Both the position numbers and the translations under genes were made by a program. Shown here piece after piece: positions 6,597 through 11,376 of a stretch of 11,376 nt of DNA (positions are counted from its first letter, which is position 1; each line of letters starts with the position of its first letter). The stretch is from contig QMUK01000034.1 of the NCBI GenBank assembly GCA_003660555.1, positions 1 through 11,376 on the forward strand, in the 5' to 3' direction. The stretch comes from Thermococci archaeon. Its GTDB lineage: Archaea; Hadarchaeota; B88-G9. Below the pieces are notes generated by a model. It had not been told where the DNA came from, did not search any database, and saw only the letters and a list, made by a program, of their open reading frames with translations.

Positions 6597-8162
6597 TTGC
6601 CCAGGATAAGAGAGCACCCAATCTTGGACTTCAAGTGGTCCGAAAGGAAGAAAATAAAGTTTACATTCGATTCCGAAGAAATAATTGGATACGATGGAGA
6701 CACTATAGCTTCAGCTCTTTATGCATCCGGAAAGCGTGTCATAAGGAGGAGTTTCAAGTACCACAGGCCTAGAGGTCTATTCTGCGGTATAGGTCAGTGC
6801 TCTTCCTGTCTAGTGAAAGTAAACGGAATTCCGAACCAGAAGGCATGTGTTACTCCCATAGAAGAAGGCATGGTAGTTGAATCCCAAGGTTCCATTCCTT
6901 CTGCAGAGAGAGATCTCCTCTCTCTTTTGGATGCGTTGGAGTTAAAACACGGAATCCAGTATGAGAAATTCCTAGGGCCTAAGTTCCTAAGACCCCTTTA
7001 CTTCAAGTTGTTCAACTTCGTCCTAGGAAGTGGGAATGTAAAAGAGGAAGTTCCGAAAGTGAAGTTCTCTGAAGGATATTATCCAGAGAAGGAGGTGGAC
7101 GTTCTCGTCATAGGAGGTGGACCAGCTGGTATTTGCGCAGCCAAGGCTTCTGCTGAATGCGGAGCAAGAACTCTCTTGGTTGAAGAAAGAGATAGAATAG
7201 GGGGAGAGCTGCTGAAACAGACCCACAAGTTCTTTGGTTCTAGGAGATACTACAGTGGGATGAGAGGCTTCAGGATAGCAGATGTACTCTCTAAGGAATT
7301 AGAGAAAAGTGGGGCAGAGGTCATGGTGAACACTCTCGCAATAGGGTATCTAGATGGCAAAATAGGAGTATGCAGAGATGAAAGGGAGTTCTCCTTGGTG
7401 AAACCCAAATGCATCGTGGTCTCAACTGGAGCGACAGAGAGAACCCTGATGTTCGAGAACAACGACTTGCCTGGAGTAATGGGTGCAGGCGGGGTTCAGA
7501 CCCTAATGCACCTTTATGGTGTGAAACCTGGGGAGGAAGCTCTAATAGTTGGTTCAGGTAACGTGGGCTTGATTTTGGCATATCAGCTTCTTCAGGCTGG
7601 AGTTGAGGTGAAAGCCGTCATAGAGATTCTACCTAAAATAGGCGGATACTTCGTTCACGCCGCGAAGATAAGGAGAATGGGGGTAGAGATCCTAACTTCC
7701 CACACAATAAAGAGAGCTGTTGGGAGGAAAGAAGTGGAAGGGGCTGAGATAGTTAAAGTTGACGAGAATCTAAGGGAAATAGAAGGTTCAGAGAGGTTCA
7801 TAGAGTGCGATCTAATATGCTTAGCAGTTGGAATGAGCCCGAACATAGAGATATTGAGGCAGATGGGATGTGAAGTCGTCTACATACCAGAACTAGGAGG
7901 TTTCGTGGCCAAGCACGACGAGAACATGGAGACCTCTAGGGCTGGGGTCTTCGTAGCGGGAGATTCCTCGGGTATAGAGGAAGCAACTACTGCCATGATA
8001 GAGGGGGAAATCGCTGGGATTTCAGCGGCTCTCAAGTCAGGCAAAGGTAGAAAAGAGCACGAAGAAAGGAGAGAGAAGCTAAAGATGCTCCTAGAGGAGA
8101 TGAGGGACAATCCCTTTGGAGAGCGTGTGGTAATTGGTAAGAAGAAAATGTGGGGTGCTTGA
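6597..8162 (+). CDS. pdhA: dye-linked L-proline dehydrogenase-type complex, alpha subunit (2Fe-2S + FAD/NAD oxidoreductase)
   Basis: The 521-residue alpha subunit belongs to the family of archaeal dye-linked L-proline dehydrogenase PdhA, sarcosine oxidase alpha N-terminal half and HcnA/HcnB. From TTG 6597: an N-terminal Fer2_4 domain with four cysteine ligands C63-x4-C68-x2-C71-x12-C84, then an FAD Rossmann motif VIGGGPAG (about 172-179), an NAD(P)-type motif IVGSGNVG (about 317-324), and the C-terminal FAD motif VFVAGD (about 452-457). The start is TTG 6597 because GGTGGTG lies 6 nt upstream and the product then begins PRIREHPILDF as in relatives; GTG 6585 would add four residues. Its stop abuts pdhF. 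In Thermococcus this subunit carries FAD, and NADH dehydrogenase activity is reported for it. The substrate of the whole complex could be another secondary amine or amino acid. Confidence 0.85.
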   Translation: MPRIREHPILDFKWSERKKIKFTFDSEEIIGYDGDTIASALYASGKRVIRRSFKYHRPRGLFCGIGQCSSCLVKVNGIPNQKACVTPIEEGMVVESQGSIPSAERDLLSLLDALELKHGIQYEKFLGPKFLRPLYFKLFNFVLGSGNVKEEVPKVKFSEGYYPEKEVDVLVIGGGPAGICAAKASAECGARTLLVEERDRIGGELLKQTHKFFGSRRYYSGMRGFRIADVLSKELEKSGAEVMVNTLAIGYLDGKIGVCRDEREFSLVKPKCIVVSTGATERTLMFENNDLPGVMGAGGVQTLMHLYGVKPGEEALIVGSGNVGLILAYQLLQAGVEVKAVIEILPKIGGYFVHAAKIRRMGVEILTSHTIKRAVGRKEVEGAEIVKVDENLREIEGSERFIECDLICLAVGMSPNIEILRQMGCEVVYIPELGGFVAKHDENMETSRAGVFVAGDSSGIEEATTAMIEGEIAGISAALKSGKGRKEHEERREKLKMLLEEMRDNPFGERVVIGKKKMWGA

Positions 8163-8615
8163 ATGCACGAATGGGAATGCACTGGTTTTTTCACTCCAGA
8201 GATAGACCTAGATAAGTTAAAAAAGAAGGGGAAAATCCTTGTAATAGAATGCCCCCAGAGAATCCCTTGTGATGTTTGCAGAGAGGTTTGTCCTACTAAC
8301 GCAATAATAATGGAGAAAATAAGTGATGTCCCTACCCTAAATGAAGAGAAATGTGTTCTATGTCTTAAATGTGTGGAAAATTGTCCTGGATTAGCTATAT
8401 TCCTCTTAGGAGTGGAGGGAGAGAAAGGATACATGGTAGTGCCCTATGAGTTTCTTCCCATCCCAAAGGAAGGGGACGAAGTTAAGGTATTGGATAGAAA
8501 AGGTAAAGAGGTGGGGCGTGGAATTGTGAAAGAAGTGAGAATGGGAGATACTCCCCTAGTGAAAGTGGAGTTTTCCCCTGATATTTTAAAGGAGGCAAGG
8601 GGGTTCAAGACTTGA
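8163..8615 (+). CDS. pdhF: ferredoxin-type electron-transfer subunit of the proline dehydrogenase complex
   Basis: A 150-residue protein with two [4Fe-4S]-type motifs in its first half. The second is canonical: C64-x2-C67-x2-C70-x3-C74-P. The first is C30-x5-C36-x2-C39-x3-C43-P, so its leading cysteine is three residues farther off than usual, preceded by VIECPQRIP. The C-terminal half (about 95-150) is a small beta-rich domain without cysteines. It fits the gamma (PdhF) subunit of the Thermococcus heterotetrameric dehydrogenase, which relays electrons between the FAD subunits and an acceptor. The ATG follows the pdhA stop directly with no gap and the 3' end overlaps pdhX by 4 nt, so it is part of one operon. 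Family and position agree with PdhF; the exact number of bound clusters is inferred. Confidence 0.84.
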   Translation: MHEWECTGFFTPEIDLDKLKKKGKILVIECPQRIPCDVCREVCPTNAIIMEKISDVPTLNEEKCVLCLKCVENCPGLAIFLLGVEGEKGYMVVPYEFLPIPKEGDEVKVLDRKGKEVGRGIVKEVRMGDTPLVKVEFSPDILKEARGFKT

Positions 8616-8887
8616 GGTTCAAGAATAGGATTTTCGTCTGTCTGTGTGAAGACGTCACTCTTGAAGACGTTCTCAAAGCAATAGAAGATGGAAACGATGA
8701 CATAGAGAGTCTTAAGAGAGCTACCGGAGTTGGTACTGGAATTTGTCAAGGGAAGTACTGTCTGAACCACCTAGCTAGAATATTGGCCGAGAGAACTGGC
8801 AAGAGCTTAAATGAGGTCGGATTGCCAAAGGCTAGACCTCCAACTAAACCAGTTAAGCTAGGTGTATTCGCCAAATTGGAGGGTTGA
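8612..8887 (+). CDS. pdhX: BFD-like [2Fe-2S] subunit of the proline dehydrogenase complex
   Basis: A 91-residue protein with the bacterioferritin-associated-ferredoxin-like fold (Fer2_BFD): C10-x-C12 near the N-terminus and C45-x4-C50 after a helical stretch, the standard four ligands of a [2Fe-2S] cluster. The segment VGTGICQGKYC is typical of the family domain found in nitrite reductases and in HcnB/OoxA-type oxidoreductases. The last 20 residues are Pro/Lys-rich and may dock to a partner. It starts with TTG at 8612, overlapping the pdhF stop as TTGA, with a purine-rich AGGGGG about 8 nt upstream. It corresponds to the small delta (PdhX) subunit of the four-subunit complex. In many relatives this domain is fused to the C-terminus of the alpha subunit; here it is a separate gene, as in Thermococcus. 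Confidence 0.84.
   Translation: MRFKNRIFVCLCEDVTLEDVLKAIEDGNDDIESLKRATGVGTGICQGKYCLNHLARILAERTGKSLNEVGLPKARPPTKPVKLGVFAKLEG
8878..8883 (+). promoter_or_regulatory. Shine-Dalgarno site deciding the pdhB start
   Basis: GGAGGG sits 6 nt before TTG 8890, and directly abuts the other in-frame TTG at 8884. Spacing favours 8890 as start, giving a product two residues shorter. Confidence 0.6.
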
Positions 8888-8889
8888 GC

Positions 8890-10038
8890 TTGGAAAGGGA
8901 GGCAAACGTCCTCATAATAGGTGGAGGGGTCAGTGGGACTGGACTAGCTTATAATCTAGCTAAACTGGGGGTAGAGGGAATAGTACTCCTAGAGAGGAAT
9001 TACTTGGGGAGCGGCGCTTCCGGAAGGTGTGGAGGTGGAGCCAGACAACAATGGACGACTGAAGAAAACGTGAAGTTCATGAAGAAGAGCATAGAAATTC
9101 TAGAGAGATTGCCTCAAGAGTTGAAATTCAACATATTATTCAGGCAGAGTGGATATCTCTTCCTAGCAAGAGATGAAGAACAGTTGAACCTATTGAAGGA
9201 GAACGTGAGGCTTCACAGAAAGTTGGGCGTCGAGACTAGATTCCTAGATGCAGAAGAAGCTAGGGAGATAGTTCCTGTTCTCAACACAGAAGGTATTCTA
9301 GGAGCTACGTATAATCCGAAGGATGGAGTTTTGTTTCCATTCGCCCTAGTCTGGGGATATGCAAAGGCTGCTAAGAGATTGGGCGCAAAGATTTACCTAC
9401 ATACTGAAGCAAGAGGATTTAAAATAGAAAATGGGAGAATAAAATCAGTTTTCACAGACAAGGGAGAAATAAAAGTGAAGGAGTGGGTAGTAAACGCTGC
9501 AGGTGCCTATTCCAAGGAGTTGGCAAGAAAGGCTGGAGTTGAGCTTCCCAATAAGCCATATAGGCACGAGATAATGGTCACTGAGCCCCTGAAACTATTC
9601 ATAAAGCCAATGGTGGTGGACTTGAGCAATGGCCTCTACATGACCCAAACCTCTAGGGGAGAAGTCATAGGAGGAATAGGAGATCCAGAGGAGGAGAGCT
9701 CCTATAATTTAGAGTCTGGACACAAATTCCTCTATCTGTTTTCTAGGGCTGCTATAAGAGTAATTCCCATATTGAAGGAGATAAGACTAATGAGGCAGTG
9801 GGCCGGATTGTATGACACTACCCCAGATAAGAACCCCATATTGGGCCCTGTGGATGAAGTAGAGAATTTCTTGCAGATAAATGGGTATAGTGGTCACGGA
9901 CTGATGATGGCCCCATATGCCACTCAGTTGTTAGCTGAGCTAATAGCCTACGGGAAGCCTTCTGAATCAATAGAGAGATTCAGCATAAGGAGATTCAGGG
10001 AAGGAGAAATAAAGGCGGAGAAAGCTGTAATAGGGTGA
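8890..10038 (+). CDS. pdhB: FAD-dependent amino acid dehydrogenase, beta subunit (DAO family)
   Basis: The 382-residue catalytic subunit belongs to the DAO family (D-amino acid oxidase, glycine oxidase, sarcosine oxidase beta, PdhB). The N-terminal Rossmann motif is VLIIGGGVSGTG with a glutamate ending strand 2 (LLER). This is followed by the family's GSGASGRCGGGARQQW loop (about 40-55), a mid-protein VVNAAGAYSKELA FAD segment (about residue 202 on), and the C-terminal signature NPILGPVDE ... INGYSGHGLMMAP. In the known archaeal complex the beta subunit oxidises L-proline to pyrroline-5-carboxylate at FAD and passes electrons on. TTG 8890 is preferred over 8884 from the ribosome site. It is the last gene of the operon. 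The order A-F-X-B is that reported for Thermococcus profundus; substrate assignment rests on this and is not proved by residues seen here. Confidence 0.85.
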   Translation: MEREANVLIIGGGVSGTGLAYNLAKLGVEGIVLLERNYLGSGASGRCGGGARQQWTTEENVKFMKKSIEILERLPQELKFNILFRQSGYLFLARDEEQLNLLKENVRLHRKLGVETRFLDAEEAREIVPVLNTEGILGATYNPKDGVLFPFALVWGYAKAAKRLGAKIYLHTEARGFKIENGRIKSVFTDKGEIKVKEWVVNAAGAYSKELARKAGVELPNKPYRHEIMVTEPLKLFIKPMVVDLSNGLYMTQTSRGEVIGGIGDPEEESSYNLESGHKFLYLFSRAAIRVIPILKEIRLMRQWAGLYDTTPDKNPILGPVDEVENFLQINGYSGHGLMMAPYATQLLAELIAYGKPSESIERFSIRRFREGEIKAEKAVIG

Positions 10039-10041
10039 CGA

Positions 10042-10093
10042 TGTCTGATCACAAATGTTCTGCAGGTGTCTCAGACAACTTAGTTTCTTTTGG
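10042..10093 (+). terminator. possible transcription end after pdhB: hairpin plus T-rich tract
   Basis: TGTCTGA (10042-10048) pairs perfectly with TCAGACA (10071-10077), and TGTCT-C-AGACA (10067-10077) offers an alternative tighter palindrome. A T-rich run (10081-10091) follows. It starts 4 nt after the pdhB stop in the 110-nt gap between convergent genes. Archaeal termination depends mainly on T-tracts, so the stem may be incidental. Nothing else is apparent in 10039-10148. Confidence 0.4.
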
Positions 10094-10148
10094 AGTGTTC
10101 ATGAAGCTCTCTGTCTTCTAACAGCAACAGATTAGATTTTAGCTCCAG

Positions 10149-10421
10149 CTATTCCTTTATTAGATCCTTGAGCAAAGGTCCTAGGAATTCCCTAGTACTT
10201 TCTATTATTTTGTCAGAAGGTACTAACATGAAGTAACACAATTCTCCCTCCTTTGTGGTGTGAGATATCAGAGCTAACTTGTCTCCTGGCCTAAGTCCAA
10301 CCTTTTCTCTTACTTCCTTTGGTATTAGTATTTGTCCCCGCTCATCTAACGATACTATAGCCTCTATACTCCAAGCTGTGGGAAATGGGCATGCACTACC
10401 TCTCCCCTCACACATTCTCAT
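10149..10421 (-). CDS. AbrB/MazE/SpoVT-family DNA-binding protein, HgcAB-associated (HgcC)-like
   Basis: A small swapped-hairpin AbrB-type regulator of about 90 residues. The core VSLDERGQILIPKEVREKVGLRPGDKLALI is the classic SpoVT/AbrB domain. After it come ELCYFMLV and a C-terminal helix ending LGPLLKDLIKE, a combination I associate with the HgcAB-associated protein family rather than with VapB/MazE antitoxins. The N-terminus is extended and carries two cysteines (MCEGRGSACP), which could bind metal. ATG 10421 is chosen because GAGGT lies 5 nt upstream; GTG 10433, GTG 10424 and ATG 10415 are alternatives. A TATA-like TTTAAATA (minus strand) lies upstream at 10447-10454. No toxin gene or hgcA/hgcB is next to it, and it converges on the pdh operon. 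Target genes are unknown. Confidence 0.78.
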   Translation of the reverse strand: MRMCEGRGSACPFPTAWSIEAIVSLDERGQILIPKEVREKVGLRPGDKLALISHTTKEGELCYFMLVPSDKIIESTREFLGPLLKDLIKE

Positions 10422-10433
10422 CACCGACCTCAC

Positions 10434-10587
10434 TAGATATTCTACATATTTAAATTTTTCCGAATATTCAATAATATCTGAATTTTCAGTAAATTCCGTT
10501 CCAGTGACGTTGAATTTAGTACACCTCCTTGCCTACCTGTTCGTCCAAGCACGAGCCTTTACACCCCAAATCCACTCCAATAAACAC
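10434..10587 (-). pseudogene. possible remnant of an RNase-H-fold transposase N-terminus (IS110-like)
   Basis: On the minus strand, from the GTG at 10587, the frame reads MFIGVDLGCKGS and later DEQVGKEVY before a TAA at 10516. It resembles the start of IS110-type (DEDD) transposases, which begin with a strand ending in an acidic residue followed by glycine. In a frame shifted by one, coding-like sequence continues (KFNVTGTEFTE ... EKFKYVEYLVRSV), without a normal start codon, and runs straight into the AbrB-type gene's frame. Joining the two would need one frameshift. The rest of a transposase is absent and no flanking repeats were found. The alternative is chance: the stretch is short and A/T-rich, and it also contains the AbrB promoter. 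Confidence 0.3.
10447..10454 (-). promoter_or_regulatory. TATA-like box of the AbrB-type gene
   Basis: On the minus strand TTTAAATA, preceded by a purine-rich GGAAAAA-type stretch like a BRE, lies about 26-33 nt before ATG 10421. This is the usual archaeal TATA-to-start-site distance, so the message would begin at or just before the start codon. Confidence 0.5.
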
Positions 10588-10732
10588 ATTCAGGAGAGTG
10601 ATTACCACTGAGATCTTAGGAGATCTTCGAAGAGAGAAAGGCTTCCAGAAGCGAATAAATACATCAATGTCAAATGGATAATTGGGAATGTACTCGTGCT
10701 TGTGTTGAGGTTTGCTGAGCAGATATAAAGCG

Positions 10733-10756
10733 CCCAAATACCTAAAGGTTTTTGGG
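10733..10756. repeat. 24-bp near-perfect dyad (possible operator or hairpin)
   Basis: CCCAAA (10733-10738) pairs with TTTGGG (10751-10756) and inner ACCT (10740-10743) with AGGT (10746-10749). The single T/T mismatch is symmetric and the centre is AA. It begins 2 nt after a TATA-like GATATAAAG (10722-10730), where an archaeal repressor would typically bind. Confidence 0.55.
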
Positions 10757-10954
10757 TAAATTCAGGAGAAATGGATTATGTTAGAAGTACTGCTACTACT
10801 GATCCTAATTTTGTCTTAATGGGTGAGGATTCGCTAACTATGTAGGAAAGTTGAAAAGTTGACGAGAGAAGAGACTAAATCGAGTATTTGTGGGATCCCT
10901 CTATACACCTAGGCTCCCCTAAACTTTGACTGAACAGCAATTCAGTACAAATTA

Positions 10955-10985
10955 TGTGATGTAAAGTACTCTGTGATGTAAAGTA
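10955..10985 (+). repeat. tandem direct repeat of a 14-bp unit with 17-bp period
   Basis: TGTGATGTAAAGTA occurs at 10955-10968 and again exactly at 10972-10985, separated by CTC. No third copy is seen in the window. Confidence 0.75.
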
Positions 10986-11266
10986 GATTACTGGAGAGTA
11001 GTTGGATAAAAGAGTTTCTTCTCCATGGAGGCGTCACTTCTGAGACTGTTCGAGGCAATTGATTTCCAAGATCTCATACGATAATTGAGATGAGCAAATC
11101 TCTATATCTAGATGTTGCCTCAACTAGTCTTTGGCAGTAGTGTTTAAGTATTTCAATCCCCTCTGCTGAAGCAGGCTGTATTGCTTTCAGCTATTTTGAA
11201 TGCCGTGCTCGGAGTACTATATGGCTAAGATCTGAGTTAGAAGTTTCATGGAATGATCTGAGCTAT

Positions 11267-11376
11267 TCAAGTTCGCCAAAAAGTTTTGTCTCTCCTAAGA
11301 ATTTCCCTAATTTCTTGAAGTTTTTGCCACGTTTCTTCTCTTATATTATATTTTCCTAGGACTACTGTTAGTTCCC
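11267..11376 (-). CDS. C-terminal fragment of an unidentified minus-strand protein (5' part beyond window)
   Basis: A minus-strand frame is open from the right edge of the window to a TGA at 11267-11269, giving the last 35 residues of a protein. The visible part reads ELTVVLGKYN, then a charged, probably helical NIREETWQKLQEIREILRRD and a short end KTFWRT. Codon choice (GAA, AGA, AGG, ATA) is like that of the genes in this window, which is the main reason to list it. I do not recognise the family. The helix with a Trp/Leu/Ile heptad-like pattern would suit a small DNA-binding or antitoxin-like protein, but that is a guess. It could also be a chance opening, since it is short. Confidence 0.35.
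   Translation of the reverse strand, partial: ELTVVLGKYNIREETWQKLQEIREILRRDKTFWRT

Larger units (their letters stand above)
10588..11266. other. non-coding stretch of about 680 nt with small repeats and dyads
   Basis: I see no convincing intact gene or known structural RNA here: no tRNA, 5S, SRP or RNase P signature motifs. It contains a palindrome TCTTCGAAGA (10624-10633) overlapping a repeated GAGATCTT (10610-10617, 10620-10627), a TATA-like GATATAAAG (10722-10730), a strong dyad (10733-10756), a 24-codon reading frame from ATG 10771 to TAG 10845 with AGGAG only 2 nt before it, a stem ACTGAA/TTCAGT (10929-10946), a tandem repeat (10955-10985), an inverted repeat ATCTCA/TGAGAT (11071-11091), and GATCTGAG twice (11229, 11255). 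A 73-codon minus-strand frame (10516-10737) lacks family resemblance over its first two thirds. It could be a decayed insertion or hold an unrecognised small RNA. Confidence 0.4.

Noticed and set aside
6549-6617. Longer UPF0200 start at 6617
   Set aside because: It would put 23 extra residues before the P-loop and overlap the pdhA coding start; TTG 6548 has a well-spaced GGTGG.
10516-10737. 73-codon minus-strand frame from TTG 10737
   Set aside because: Its first two thirds resemble nothing I know, it starts inside a dyad and has no ribosome site. Only the last part (IGVDLG...) is interesting and is described as a possible remnant.
10771-10845. 24-codon plus-strand frame as a gene
   Set aside because: AGGAG is only 2 nt from the ATG, the product is very short and unrecognised. 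Kept only as part of a finding.
11150-11174. CRISPR array
   Set aside because: Only one repeat-like unit is present; a second copy is missing on both sides and to the window end.
10588-11266. Known structural RNA (tRNA, 5S, SRP, RNase P)
   Set aside because: No characteristic conserved motifs or cloverleaf arms found by eye on either strand.

Overview
This window looks like archaeal chromosome, most likely from a thermophile. The evidence is a TrmY-type SPOUT methyltransferase, the archaeal UPF0200/UPF0201 pair, a four-gene dye-linked proline dehydrogenase-type operon, Shine-Dalgarno sites of the GGAGG/GGTGAT kind, frequent TTG starts, many AGA/AGG arginine and ATA isoleucine codons, and proteins rich in Lys, Glu and Arg. 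The style would fit a Korarchaeota- or Thermoproteota-like lineage, but I cannot fix the species from sequence alone.

Layout. At the left edge is the 3' part of trmY (+), overlapping by 4 nt a gene for a single-pass, outward-facing membrane protein (+, 379-1383). That gene runs tail to tail into a 4-oxalocrotonate-tautomerase-like gene (-, 1319-1504), and the two share 65 bp of coding sequence. Next comes a minus-strand block, read from right to left: UPF0200 P-loop kinase-like protein (5985-6548), UPF0201 (5603-6007), a xylose-isomerase-like TIM-barrel protein (4876-5601), then a 1084-residue secreted protein (1555-4809) and finally the tautomerase. The secreted protein has an unassigned glycosidase-like barrel that appears to be inserted into a NEW3-type beta-sandwich.

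Divergent from this block, across fewer than 50 bp, runs the operon pdhA-pdhF-pdhX-pdhB (6597-10038, +). It encodes a 2Fe-2S/FAD/NAD-type oxidoreductase, a two-cluster ferredoxin, a BFD-like 2Fe-2S protein and a DAO-fold FAD dehydrogenase. Together these should form a membrane-independent amino-acid (probably L-proline) dehydrogenase complex that passes electrons through its Fe-S subunits.

Convergent to it is a small AbrB/SpoVT-type regulator resembling the HgcAB-associated family (10149-10421, -). The last 940 bases have no convincing intact gene. They hold a possible decayed RNase-H-fold (IS110-like) transposase start, a strong dyad beside a TATA-like box, a tandem 14-bp repeat, a lone CRISPR-repeat-like motif, and the C-terminal end of a minus-strand frame that leaves the window at its right edge.
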